From contig NZ_JAVDUW010000001.1 in assembly GCF_031456495.1 (NCBI RefSeq), positions 1,426,001-1,490,000 of the forward strand: a stretch of 64,000 nt of DNA, written 5' to 3'. This document shows positions 1 to 7,532 of the stretch, piece after piece. The position numbers and the translations under genes are program-made. This DNA is from Pedococcus sp031456495. Its GTDB lineage: Bacteria; Actinomycetota; Actinomycetes; Actinomycetales; Dermatophilaceae. How positions within the stretch are numbered: position 1 is the first letter of the stretch; every line of letters begins with the position of its first letter. Under the pieces are notes generated by a model. The model was not told where the DNA came from. It saw only the letters and a program-made list of their open reading frames with translations, and did no database searches.

Positions 1-99
1 GAGTCCTTCAAGGTCGGTGAGGCGAACATCGTCTGCGGCAACGTGCAGACCGCGAACGCCACCGTCTACATCATCGACGGCGTTCTCCTTCCGAAGTAA
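1..99 (+). CDS. Fasciclin (FAS1) domain protein, C-terminal end only
   Basis: Only the last 32 codons lie in the window, ending in TAA. They read as the end of a FAS1/BIgH3 domain: an I-V-C-G-N stretch followed by NATVYIIDGVLLP, the conserved strand that closes this fold. FAS1 proteins of actinobacteria are usually secreted or lipid-anchored, but the signal region is outside the window. The gene ends 12 bp before a SigK-type sigma factor. In mycobacteria the fasciclin proteins MPT70 and MPT83 are the main SigK targets and sit beside sigK-rskA, so this is probably an MPT70/83-like member of that regulon. The family call is firm; the regulon link is inference from neighbourhood. Confidence 0.85.
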   Translation, partial: ESFKVGEANIVCGNVQTANATVYIIDGVLLPK

Positions 100-111
100 G
101 CAACATCAGCC

Positions 112-720
112 ATGATGGTTCCCATGGCAGCCACTTCCCCAGGTCCCGGAGCGACCTGGGGAAGTGCTGCCCCCCCATCGGACCTCGGCGCGCTGCTCAA
201 GGCGTGCGCGCTGGGTGACGAGGGCGCGTTCAGCCGCCTGTACGACCTGGTCTCGTCCCGCATCTACGGGTTGGTCCTGCGGGTCGTGCGCGACCCGGCC
301 CAGTCCGAGGAGGTCGCGCAGGAGGCACTGCTCGACATCTGGAGGACCAGCTCCCGGTTCGACCCGGCACAGGGCTCGGCCATCAGCTGGATGCTCACGA
401 TCGCCCACCGCAAGGCGGTCGACCGGGTGCGTTCCGCCCAGGCCGCCACCGACCGCGAGGGCGTGTACGGGGCCCGGAACCAGGACCGCGAGTTCGACCA
501 GACCGCCGAGACCGTCGAGCGCAGCCTCGACGCACAACGCGTCCGCAACGCCATGGAGACGCTCACCGAGACCCAGCGGGGAGCGCTCGAGCTGGCCTAC
601 TTCGGTGGCTACACGCACACCGAGGTGGCCGCCCTCCTGGACATTCCCCTGGGTACCGCCAAGACCCGGATCCGCGATGGGCTGATCCGGCTGAGAGACA
701 CGTTGGGGGTGCAGTCATGA
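112..720 (+). CDS. sigK: ECF RNA polymerase sigma factor SigK
   Basis: Extracytoplasmic-function sigma factor of 202 aa. Region 2 (about residues 35-100) contains DPAQSEEVAQEALLDIW and a WMLTIAHRKAVDRVR helix. Region 4 (about 140-195) contains TETQRGALELAYFGGY and the HTH helix EVAALLDIPLGTAKTRIRDG. The next gene encodes its RskA-type anti-sigma factor and overlaps by 4 bp (ATGA), so the two are co-translated. In M. tuberculosis SigK is held inactive by RskA and drives mpt70/mpt83; a fasciclin gene lies directly upstream here. The start is uncertain: ATG codons at 112, 115 and 124 are all in frame before a poorly conserved proline/glycine-rich N-terminus. Confidence 0.92.
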   Translation: MMVPMAATSPGPGATWGSAAPPSDLGALLKACALGDEGAFSRLYDLVSSRIYGLVLRVVRDPAQSEEVAQEALLDIWRTSSRFDPAQGSAISWMLTIAHRKAVDRVRSAQAATDREGVYGARNQDREFDQTAETVERSLDAQRVRNAMETLTETQRGALELAYFGGYTHTEVAALLDIPLGTAKTRIRDGLIRLRDTLGVQS

Positions 721-1637
721 GCGCCGACATCCACGGCCTCGTGGGCGCCTACGCCGTCGACGCCGTCGACGACCACGAGCGCACTGCGTTCGAGGCTCAC
801 CTGGCCGAGTGCCCGGAGTGCCGGGCCGAGGTCTCCTCGCTGCGCGAGGCGGCGGCCCACCTGGCGGTGCTCGCCGAGACCGCTCCCCCGTCGGGCATGC
901 GTGACGCCGTCCTGGGACGCATCGCCACGGTGCGGCCGCTCCCGCCCCTGGGCGCGGACCCGCACGCAGGGCCCCAGTCCCCCACCGTGCTCGGGTCCGC
1001 CCCCGTCGACCCGGCAGCGGCGGAGCGCCGCTCCGAGCCGGCCCCGGCGACGCCGGACACGACCGGACCGGCGTCGCCGCACCTCGACGAGCCGACTCAC
1101 CTGGTCCCGGTCCCCGCGCCTGCGCCTGCCGGACCGACCGCCACCACGGAGAGCTCCTCCGGTGGGGTCGTCGTGCCCCTGCGCCGTCGGCGCGCGATGA
1201 CCTGGCTCGCCGGTGTCGCCGCGGCCGCCGCGCTGGTCATCGGCGGCCTGGTGTGGAGCCCGTGGTCCGACTCCGGTCCCTCGACACGGCTGACGGCCAC
1301 CGAGCGGGTGCTCGAGGCCAAGGACGCCCAGCGGTTCGTCAAGGTGATCGACGGCGCCCGCGCCACGATCGTGCGCAGCCCGTCCCTGGGCAAGGCCGTG
1401 CTCATCGCGGACAACATGCCCTCGGCCCCTGCCGGCAAGGACTTCCAGGTGTGGTTCGACCAGCCGGGCAAGGGCATGCAGAGCGCCCTGGTCATGCCGC
1501 ACGGCAGTGCACCGACGGTGACGGTGATGCTCGAGGGCGACGCGACCTCGGCGACCGGTGCCGGGATCACCCTCGAGCCGGCCGGGGGCTCCCCGGAGCC
1601 CACGTCGGCACCGCTGGCGCTGTTCTCGTTCAGCTGA
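717..1637 (+). CDS. rskA: Anti-sigma-K factor RskA, zinc-finger membrane protein
   Basis: 306-aa single-pass membrane protein. The N-terminus carries the anti-sigma zinc-finger pattern (His in AHLAECPECRAE with the CxxC pair, residues about 28-38). A long Pro/Ala linker follows (about 80-155), then one transmembrane helix (LAGVAAAAALVIGGLVW, about 163-180), then an extracytoplasmic RskA C-terminal domain containing DFQVWF and GITLEPAGGSPEPTS-like features. Known role: binds SigK at the membrane and releases it after regulated proteolysis. It overlaps sigK by 4 bp. The linker is longer than in the mycobacterial protein. Confidence 0.92.
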   Translation: MSADIHGLVGAYAVDAVDDHERTAFEAHLAECPECRAEVSSLREAAAHLAVLAETAPPSGMRDAVLGRIATVRPLPPLGADPHAGPQSPTVLGSAPVDPAAAERRSEPAPATPDTTGPASPHLDEPTHLVPVPAPAPAGPTATTESSSGGVVVPLRRRRAMTWLAGVAAAAALVIGGLVWSPWSDSGPSTRLTATERVLEAKDAQRFVKVIDGARATIVRSPSLGKAVLIADNMPSAPAGKDFQVWFDQPGKGMQSALVMPHGSAPTVTVMLEGDATSATGAGITLEPAGGSPEPTSAPLALFSFS

Positions 1638-1729
1638 CGGGCGGCGGCTGGGGCCCCTCCACCACCGGTCCCCAGCCGTCGGCTCCTCGGCGACCCGAAG
1701 GCCATGACCGCCCGGGTGACCCGTCCTGC

Positions 1730-2593
1730 TCAGCGCAGGGCCGGCATCCGGGCGGCGACCTGCTCGAGCACGGCCTCGCTCCCGGCATACACGCCCTCGG
1801 GGCGCGGCCAGTGGGTGACGACGTCGGTGAAGCCGAGCTGCACCGCCCGGCCGACCATGTCCTCGAAGAGGTCGACGCTCTCCAGCGAGAACCGCGGCGA
1901 GCCGTCGAGCGACAGGTAGCGGTCGAGCGGTCGCTCCCGACCGGCCTGCGCCTCGGCCTCGTCGAGCCGCTCGGTCAGGCCCGCGACCCCTGCCCACCAC
2001 TCCTCGAGGGTGTCGCCTCCGGCGCCGTAGGTGACCCACCCCTGGCCGAGGCGCGCCGCGAGCCGCAGCACGCGCGGGCCGTTCGCCGCGACGACGAACG
2101 GGAACCGCGGCCGCTGGGCCGCCCCCGGCAGCGTCCGCGCGTCGACGGTGCGGTGGAACCGGCCGTCGAGGTCGACGTGGTCCCGGGTCGCCAGCCGGTC
2201 GAGCGCCTCGACGAACTCGTGGAACCGGTCCACCCGCTCCTTGAGCGACAGCTCCTCGCCGAGGATGCGCGCGTCGAGGTCGCCGCCGGTGCCGAGGCCG
2301 CAGAGCAGCCGGCCGCCCGAGACGTCGTCGAGGGCCAGGAGGTCCCGCAGGAAGACGTACGGGTGGCGGTAGTTCGGCGAGCTCACGAACGTGCCGAGCC
2401 GGATCGTCGAGGTGACCGTGGCCGCCGCGGTCAGGGTCGGCAGCGCCCCGAACCACGGCGAGTCCGGCAGGCCCGCCCACACCAGGTGATCGTAGGTCCA
2501 GGCGTGGTCGAAGCCGAGCTCCTCCGCACCGCGCCACAGCCGTTCGGCGTCGGACCAGCGGTGCTCGGGGAGGATCGTGATGCCGAAGCGCAT
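1730..2593 (-). CDS. LLM-class flavin/F420-dependent oxidoreductase
   Basis: 287-aa TIM-barrel flavoenzyme of the bacterial luciferase-like family. It begins MRFGITILPEHRWSDAERL, and has the typical TYDHLVW segment (about 33-39), TSTIRLGTFV (about 62-71), and the LSLKERVDRFHEFVEAL helix that precedes the insertion region. Members use FMN or F420; which one cannot be decided from sequence alone, though F420 is common in actinobacteria. Substrate unknown. It is transcribed away from the zinc alcohol dehydrogenase; the 190-bp gap between them is mostly a GC-rich tandem array. Confidence 0.85.
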   Translation of the reverse strand: MRFGITILPEHRWSDAERLWRGAEELGFDHAWTYDHLVWAGLPDSPWFGALPTLTAAATVTSTIRLGTFVSSPNYRHPYVFLRDLLALDDVSGGRLLCGLGTGGDLDARILGEELSLKERVDRFHEFVEALDRLATRDHVDLDGRFHRTVDARTLPGAAQRPRFPFVVAANGPRVLRLAARLGQGWVTYGAGGDTLEEWWAGVAGLTERLDEAEAQAGRERPLDRYLSLDGSPRFSLESVDLFEDMVGRAVQLGFTDVVTHWPRPEGVYAGSEAVLEQVAARMPALR

Positions 2594-2602
2594 GCGCCGA
2601 GC

Positions 2603-2719
2603 GTATGCCGCACGGCCGGGCGGGTGCCGCACGGCCGGGCGGGTGCCGCACGGCCGGGCGGGTGCCGCACGGCCGGGCGGGTGCCGCGCCGCCGGGCGCG
2701 TGCCGCACGGCCGGCATAC
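2603..2719. repeat. 19-bp tandem array bounded by GTATGCC and GGCATAC
   Basis: Five to six head-to-tail copies of GTGCCGCACGGCCGGGCGG fill the gap between two divergent genes. Copies at 2624, 2643 and 2662 are identical; the copy at 2681 has three substitutions; the last, at 2700, is partial. The first unit opens with GTATGCC (2603) and the last runs into GGCATAC (2713), so the array is flanked by inverted copies of the heptamer that is over-represented across the window. There are no spacers, so it is not a CRISPR array. Function unknown; it may affect the divergent promoters or arise by slippage. Confidence 0.9.
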
Positions 2720-2783
2720 CCCCGTGCCCGGTCCGGGGGGACCACGTCGGGCCGGCCACGAGCCTGCGTGGCAGGCTTGCGCC

Positions 2784-3830
2784 GTGAAGGCAACGATTCT
2801 GAGCGCCCCCAGGGACATCCGCCTCGAGGACGTCCCGGACCCCGCGATCGTCGCACCGACCGACGCCCTCGTCCGCGTCACCGCGGCGTGCGTCTGCGGC
2901 AGCGACCTGTGGCCGTACCGCGGCATCAACGAGGTCACCGAGCCGACGCGGATCGGCCACGAGTTCGTCGGGGTCGTCGAGGAGGTCGGCGCCGAGGTGC
3001 GCAGCCTGCGCCCGGGCGACTTCGTCATCGCCCCGTTCAAGTACTCCGACGGCACCTGCCCGCACTGCCGCGTCGGCATCCAGACGTCGTGCGTGCGCGG
3101 CGGCTTCTGGGGCGGCCCGGACCGCGACGGCGTCATGGTCGACGGCGGCCAGGGCGAGTACGTCCGCGTCCCGCTGGCCGACGGGACCCTCGTGGCCACC
3201 CGTGAGGTGCCGGACGACGAGCTCGTCCCCAGCCTGCTCGCCCTGAGCGACGTCATGGGCACCGGCTGGCACGCGGCGGTCGCCGCCCGCGTGCAGGAGG
3301 GTGACACCGTCGTCGTGGTCGGCGACGGTGCGGTCGGCCTCAGCGGCGTGCTCTCCGCCGCCCGCATGGGTGCCGAGCGCGTCATCGCGATGTCGCGGCA
3401 CGCCTCGCGCCAGGCCATCGCCCGCGAGTTCGGCGCGACCGACGTCGTCGAGGTCCGCGGCGACGAGGCGGTGGCCGCCGTGCACGAGCTGACCGACGGT
3501 GTCGGCGCCGACGCGGTGCTCGAGTGCGTGGGCACCGACGAGTCGATGCAGACCGCGATCGCCGTCGCCCGGCCGGGTGCCACGGTCGGCTACGTCGGCG
3601 TGCCCCACGGCATCGAGTACCCCGTGCGCGACCTGTTCAGCCGCAACGTCGGCATCGCGGGTGGCGTCGCCCCCGTGCGCCAGTACCTGCCCCAGCTGCG
3701 CGACGACGTCCTCTCCGGCGTGATCAACCCCGGGCTGGTCTTCGACCTCGAGGTGCCGCTGTCCGACGTCGCCGAGGCGTATGCCGCGATGGACGAGCGT
3801 CGCGCGGTGAAGTCGCTCGTGCGGCCCTGA
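2784..3830 (+). CDS. Zinc-dependent alcohol dehydrogenase family protein
   Basis: 348-aa medium-chain dehydrogenase/reductase, GTG start. The catalytic-zinc site is visible: CVCGSDLW (Cys about 37) and GHEFVGVVEEVG (His/Glu about 62-63). A reduced structural-zinc loop follows (CPHCRVGIQTSC, about 92-103), and the Rossmann glycine motif is VVVGDGAVGLSGVLSAARMGAE (about 175), so it is probably NAD(P)-dependent. The substrate is not determinable. The following spermidine-synthase-like gene starts 2 bp downstream, and the Gfo/Idh/MocA gene may belong to the same transcript. Confidence 0.88.
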   Translation: MKATILSAPRDIRLEDVPDPAIVAPTDALVRVTAACVCGSDLWPYRGINEVTEPTRIGHEFVGVVEEVGAEVRSLRPGDFVIAPFKYSDGTCPHCRVGIQTSCVRGGFWGGPDRDGVMVDGGQGEYVRVPLADGTLVATREVPDDELVPSLLALSDVMGTGWHAAVAARVQEGDTVVVVGDGAVGLSGVLSAARMGAERVIAMSRHASRQAIAREFGATDVVEVRGDEAVAAVHELTDGVGADAVLECVGTDESMQTAIAVARPGATVGYVGVPHGIEYPVRDLFSRNVGIAGGVAPVRQYLPQLRDDVLSGVINPGLVFDLEVPLSDVAEAYAAMDERRAVKSLVRP

Positions 3831-3832
3831 CG

Positions 3833-4636
3833 GTGCCGGGCGACCTGGAGCTGGTCGACGACGGCACCGGCGGCACCGTCGTCATGCTCGACGGGCACCC
3901 GCAGTCGTACGTGCAGCTCGACAACCCGCGGCTGCTCGTCTTCGAGTACGTCCAGTTCCTCGCCGCCGTCGTCGACTCGCTCCCCGAGGGGCCGCTCGCC
4001 GTCACCCACGTGGGTGGCGCCGGGCTGACCCTGCCGCGGTACGTCGCGCACACCCGTCCGGGGTCACCGCAGATCGTCCTCGAGCCCGACGCTGCGCTCA
4101 CCGAGCAGGTGCGCGCGGCCCTGCCGCTCCCCCGCGGCCACCGCATCCGCGTCCGGCCGGTCGACGGGCGCACCGGACTCACCGCGCTCGCCGACGCCAG
4201 TGCCGACGTGGTCGTCGTCGACGCGTATGCCGGGGGCCGGGTGCCTGCCGAGCTGGTGACCACCGAGTGGTTCACCGAGGTCCGACGGGTGCTGAAGCCC
4301 GACGGCGTGCTGGCGATGAACACGACCGACGAGCCGGCGCGACGGCACCTGGCCCGGCTGCACGCCTCGGTGCACGCCGTCCTGCCCCACACGGCCGCGA
4401 TCGCCACGTCCGAGGTCCGCAAGGGCCGCCGTTTCGGCAACACCGTGCTGGTGGCGAGCGCGCGACGGCTGCCGATGGACCAGCTCCCCCGGCGGGTCAA
4501 CATGACGGCCTTCTCGGCGACCCTCGTGTCGGGCCGCGAGCTGCTCGGGTCGCTCGGCTCCGCCCGCCCGTTCACCGACGCGGACGCGGAGCCGACGCCC
4601 CAGCCGCCCGTCCTCGACCGGTGGCGCGTGCGCTGA
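3833..4636 (+). CDS. Spermidine synthase-like (aminopropyltransferase-fold) protein
   Basis: 267 aa, GTG start 2 bp after the dehydrogenase stop. The sequence has the spermidine/spermine synthase core: an N-terminal β-strand part (VVMLDGHPQSYVQLDNP), a Rossmann methyltransferase-like domain with HVGGAGLTLPRY (about 61-72), LEPDAALTEQVR (about 83) and ADVVVVDAYAGGRVP (about 123-137). Actinobacterial homologues are usually annotated as spermidine synthase or fused MFS/spermidine synthase; the transporter part is absent here. No polyamine genes are nearby, so the substrate is uncertain. Confidence 0.75.
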   Translation: MPGDLELVDDGTGGTVVMLDGHPQSYVQLDNPRLLVFEYVQFLAAVVDSLPEGPLAVTHVGGAGLTLPRYVAHTRPGSPQIVLEPDAALTEQVRAALPLPRGHRIRVRPVDGRTGLTALADASADVVVVDAYAGGRVPAELVTTEWFTEVRRVLKPDGVLAMNTTDEPARRHLARLHASVHAVLPHTAAIATSEVRKGRRFGNTVLVASARRLPMDQLPRRVNMTAFSATLVSGRELLGSLGSARPFTDADAEPTPQPPVLDRWRVR

Positions 4637-4663
4637 CCGGCCTGCGCCCGGCAGGATGGACCC

Positions 4664-5707
4664 GTGCCCGACCTCACCCTGCCGCCGCCCCGCACGCCCG
4701 ACCCCCACGACGCCCCCGCGCTGCGGTGGGGTGTCATCGCACCGGGCGGCATCGCCCGAGCCTTCACCGAGGCCGTCCACACCCGCTCCGGCCAGCGGGT
4801 CGTCGCCGTCGGGTCGCGCAGCATCGCGCGGGCGCGGGAGTTCGCCGGTGACTTCGACGTCGCCACCGCCCACGGCTCGTACGAGGACCTCGTGGCCGAC
4901 CCCGACGTCGACGCGGTCTACGTCGCCTCGCCCCACTCCGAGCACCGCGAGCACGCGCTCCTCGCGCTGGGCGCCGGCAAGCCTGTCCTCGTGGAGAAGG
5001 CCTTCACCCGCAACGCCTCCGAGGCCCGTGAGGTCGTCGAGACCGCGCGCAGCGCACGGCTGTTCGCGATGGAGGCGATGTGGACGCGGTTCCTGCCGCA
5101 CGTCGACGTCGTCCGCCGGTGCCTCGAGGACGGCCTGCTCGGCGAGGTGCACACCGTCTTCGCCGACCACGGGCAGAAGCTGTTCCCCGATGGCCCGCAG
5201 CGGCTGTCCGACCCGGCCCTGGCCGGCGGAGCCCTGCTCGACCTCGGCATCTACCCGGTGTCGTTCGCGTCGTTCGCCCTCGGCGCGAAGGGCGAGTTCC
5301 GGTCGGTCACCGCGCACGGCACCGTGACCGACACCGGCGTCGACGGCCAGGAGGGCGTGGTCCTCGAGAGCTCGAGCGGCGCCGTCGCCTCCGTCCTCGC
5401 GACGATGCTCACCAAGACCGGGACCACCGCCAGCATCTGCGGGACCCGCGCCCGCATCGACATCACCGGCGACTTCTACACGCCCGGCGCGGTCGTGCGA
5501 CTCACCTCGCCCGACCACGAGGTCCTCGACGAGTACACCTCTCCCGAGCGGCAGGTCGGCCTGCACCACGAGGCCGTCGAGGTGGCCCGGCGCATCGGCG
5601 CGGGCGAGCTCGAGTCGCCGCTGCTGCCCCTGGACGAGACCGTGGCGATCATGGCCACGCTCGACGAGGTGCGCCGCCAGGTCGGGGTGTCCTACCCCGG
5701 CGAGTGA
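4664..5707 (+). CDS. Gfo/Idh/MocA family oxidoreductase
   Basis: 347 aa, GTG start. The N-terminal NAD(P)-binding domain begins LRWGVIAPGGIARAF (about 22-36), with the family motif VAVGSRSIARA and the AGKPVLVEKAF loop (about 105-115) carrying the conserved Lys of the EKP site, here EKA. The C-terminal β-sheet dimerisation domain includes GGALLDLGIYPVSF (about 188-201). Most members oxidise or dehydrate sugars and inositols; the closest known type is a trans-1,2-dihydrobenzene-1,2-diol/xylose dehydrogenase-like enzyme. The specific substrate is unknown. Confidence 0.85.
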   Translation: MPDLTLPPPRTPDPHDAPALRWGVIAPGGIARAFTEAVHTRSGQRVVAVGSRSIARAREFAGDFDVATAHGSYEDLVADPDVDAVYVASPHSEHREHALLALGAGKPVLVEKAFTRNASEAREVVETARSARLFAMEAMWTRFLPHVDVVRRCLEDGLLGEVHTVFADHGQKLFPDGPQRLSDPALAGGALLDLGIYPVSFASFALGAKGEFRSVTAHGTVTDTGVDGQEGVVLESSSGAVASVLATMLTKTGTTASICGTRARIDITGDFYTPGAVVRLTSPDHEVLDEYTSPERQVGLHHEAVEVARRIGAGELESPLLPLDETVAIMATLDEVRRQVGVSYPGE

Positions 5708-5746
5708 GCCAGCAGGCTGGCGTCTCCCCTCCCTGCGGGCGGACCG

Positions 5747-6109
5747 TCAGGCCAGCGGCATGAGCGGGCCGAGGTCGGCCCGGTGGCCGCTGACCCGGAG
5801 GCGGCCCGACTCCCACGCCTGGCCCCACGCGAGCGCGCCCGTGGCGACCTCGAGCCAGGTCTGCGCGTCGGTCTCGACGACGTTCGGCGGGGTGCCGCGG
5901 GTGTGGGTCGTGCCCTCGACGCACTGCACCGCACCGAACGGCGGCACGCGCACCTCGACGCTGCGACCGGGTGCGACCGAGGCGAGCTCCTCGAGCGTGT
6001 AACGGACCGCGGTCGCGAGGTCGGTGCGTGCCGTGGCGGTGCCCTCCGAGCGCCACACCCCGACGGCGTCGCGGCCGGCGGGCACGGGGACTCGACGACG
6101 CGGCGGCAT
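5747..6109 (-). CDS. Sterol carrier family protein (SCP-like, bacterial SCP ortholog)
   Basis: 120-aa actinobacterial protein with the conserved core RYTLEELASVAPGRSVEVRV, PPFGAVQCVEGTTHTRGTPP and a C-terminal SGHRADLGPLMPL. It belongs to the small SCP2-like group (bacterial SCP ortholog); the hydrophobic-ligand role is inferred from the fold, not shown. The chosen start is the ATG of MPPRRR, which sits inside a GTATGCC heptamer. A longer reading to 6187 exists but runs into the palindrome at 6168 and adds no conserved residues. Confidence 0.75.
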   Translation of the reverse strand: MPPRRRVPVPAGRDAVGVWRSEGTATARTDLATAVRYTLEELASVAPGRSVEVRVPPFGAVQCVEGTTHTRGTPPNVVETDAQTWLEVATGALAWGQAWESGRLRVSGHRADLGPLMPLA

Positions 6110-6167
6110 ACGGGCATCGTCGCACGGCGCGACGACGTCAAGGCAGCCGGTCGCACCCGCAGGCACA

Positions 6168-6189
6168 CGATGGGTAGTTCTACCCATCG
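6168..6189. promoter_or_regulatory. 22-bp palindrome, operator-like
   Basis: CGATGGGTAG and its exact complement CTACCCATCG are separated by TT, giving a 22-bp inverted repeat in the gap between the SCP gene and the histidine kinase gene. On the plus strand a -10-like TAGTGT follows at 6210-6215, and a strong hairpin at 6244-6279. No gene on the plus strand starts in this gap, so the site either controls the minus-strand SCP gene (start 59 bp away) or a short non-coding transcript. The inverted repeat is seen directly; the role is inference. Confidence 0.6.
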
Positions 6190-6243
6190 ACCGTTCCCGG
6201 CGTCCCCCCTAGTGTTTCCGGTGGGGACACCACTGGGGACGAA

Positions 6244-6279
6244 CGGCCCGGTCACGCGGGGGGACGCGTGACCGGGCCG
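6244..6279 (-). terminator. 15-bp GC hairpin after the histidine kinase gene
   Basis: CGGCCCGGTCACGCG (6244-6258) and its perfect complement (6265-6279) flank the 6-nt loop GGGGGA. It lies 14 bp beyond the stop of the minus-strand histidine kinase gene, where a terminator is expected. There is no T-tract, which is common for actinobacterial terminators. Being symmetrical, it would also end any plus-strand transcript starting near 6220. Confidence 0.75.
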
Positions 6280-6293
6280 CTCGGTGTCCGTGC

Positions 6294-7457
6294 TCAGCCG
6301 GGGAGGGTGAACCAGACGCTCGCGCCACCGGCGGCGGAGTCGTCGATGCCCATGAGGCCGCCGTGCGCCTCGACGATCCGGCGGCAGGTGCTGAGCCCGA
6401 TGCCCACGCCGTCGACCGTGCTCGAAGCCCGCTCCATCAGCCCGAAGACGCGATCCCGGTCCTGCGGCTCGACGCCGGGGCCGTTGTCGTCGACCGCGAC
6501 CCGCCAGCCGTCACTGATCTCGTCGCACGCCACCGAGACGACCGGCGCGACGCCCGACGCGGCGGTGAACTTCACGGCGTTGGCGAGCAGGTTCTGCAGG
6601 AGGGCACGCAGCAGGGTCTCGTCGCCGGTGACCTCGGGCAGCTCGCCGACCCGGACCGTGGCACCGCTGTCGGTGAGCCGGGCGTCGAGGTCCTCGACGA
6701 CCGCCGCCACGACCGCACCGAGGTCCACGGCGGTGCGACGCGCCCGGCCACCCACGCGGGCGTACTCGAGCAGGTCCACGACGAGGGCGTTCATCCGGTC
6801 GGCGGCGAGCTCGGCCCGCGACAGCGCCATCGTCGCGAACGGTGCGTCGGCCAGCTCGGGGCTGCTGGAGGCCAGCTCGAGGAACCCGCGCAGCGCCGCC
6901 AGCGGGTTGCCGAGGTCGTGGCTCACCTGCCCGGCGAACCGGGTCAGCTGCTCGTTGGACCTCGTCAGCTCACGGTGGGTGCGGCGCAGCTCGAGGACGT
7001 CGACGACCTGGGCGGCGAGCAGCTCGAGCGAGCGCGCCCCGGCGTCCGAGAGGTCGCGGGCGTCCTCGTCGAACACGCAGAGGGTGCCGATGGGTATGCC
7101 GCTGGGCGTCACGAGCGGGCTCGAGGCGTAGAAGCGGACCTTGCCGATGACCCCGGTCACGAACGGGTTCCGCGCGAAGCGGTCGTCGACGCGGGCGTCG
7201 GGGACGACGACCTGCTGGCCGCCCTGGAAGACCTTCGCGCACATCGAGTCCTCGCGAGAGCAGACCGAGGCTTCCATGCCCACGGCCGCCACCTGGTGCT
7301 GGTGGCGGTCGTCGATGATGTTGATCGCGGCGGTCGGCACGTCGCACACGGCGGCGGCGAGCTCGACCAGACCCTGCAGGTCGGCCTCCGGTGGGCGTCC
7401 GACGACGTCGTACGCCGCGATCGCCTGGCGCCGTGCCAGGTCCTGGGCCGTGCTCAC
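6294..7457 (-). CDS. GAF-domain sensor histidine kinase
   Basis: 387 aa, GTG start, no transmembrane segment, so a cytoplasmic sensor. A GAF domain (about 20-155; PTAAINIIDDRHQHQVAAVG, MCAKVFQGGQQVVVPDA) precedes a HisKA domain with phospho-acceptor His in GQVSHDLGNPLAAL (about 182) and an HATPase domain with NLLANAVKF, DNGPGVEPQDRDRVF and GIGLSTCRRIVEAHGG. No response regulator is adjacent, so its partner is unknown. Two 19-bp direct repeats lie just upstream at 7489-7526. Confidence 0.9.
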   Translation of the reverse strand: MSTAQDLARRQAIAAYDVVGRPPEADLQGLVELAAAVCDVPTAAINIIDDRHQHQVAAVGMEASVCSREDSMCAKVFQGGQQVVVPDARVDDRFARNPFVTGVIGKVRFYASSPLVTPSGIPIGTLCVFDEDARDLSDAGARSLELLAAQVVDVLELRRTHRELTRSNEQLTRFAGQVSHDLGNPLAALRGFLELASSSPELADAPFATMALSRAELAADRMNALVVDLLEYARVGGRARRTAVDLGAVVAAVVEDLDARLTDSGATVRVGELPEVTGDETLLRALLQNLLANAVKFTAASGVAPVVSVACDEISDGWRVAVDDNGPGVEPQDRDRVFGLMERASSTVDGVGIGLSTCRRIVEAHGGLMGIDDSAAGGASVWFTLPG

Positions 7458-7488
7458 GCCTCTCCCTCCGGACAGCTCCGCCTAGAGC

Positions 7489-7526
7489 GGACATCCACCC
7501 CTGGAGAGGACATCTACCCCGATGGA
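7489..7526. repeat. Two tandem 19-bp repeats upstream of the histidine kinase
   Basis: GGACATCCACCCCTGGAGA (7489-7507) is followed directly by GGACATCTACCCCGATGGA (7508-7526); 14 of 19 positions agree. The pair lies between purL and the kinase, 31-69 bp upstream of the kinase start on the minus strand, in the expected promoter zone. A direct-repeat binding site for a regulator is one reading; chance duplication is another. Confidence 0.5.
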
Positions 7527-7532
7527 GGGATG

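Noticed and set aside
2603..2719. Repeat array that might be a CRISPR
   Set aside because: The units are directly adjacent with no spacers and no cas genes are nearby; it is a simple tandem array.
609..3608. Long minus-strand open frame over sigK-rskA and the dehydrogenase
   Set aside because: Low-complexity Arg/Gly/Ala/Val translation without motifs, opposite genes with clear domains.
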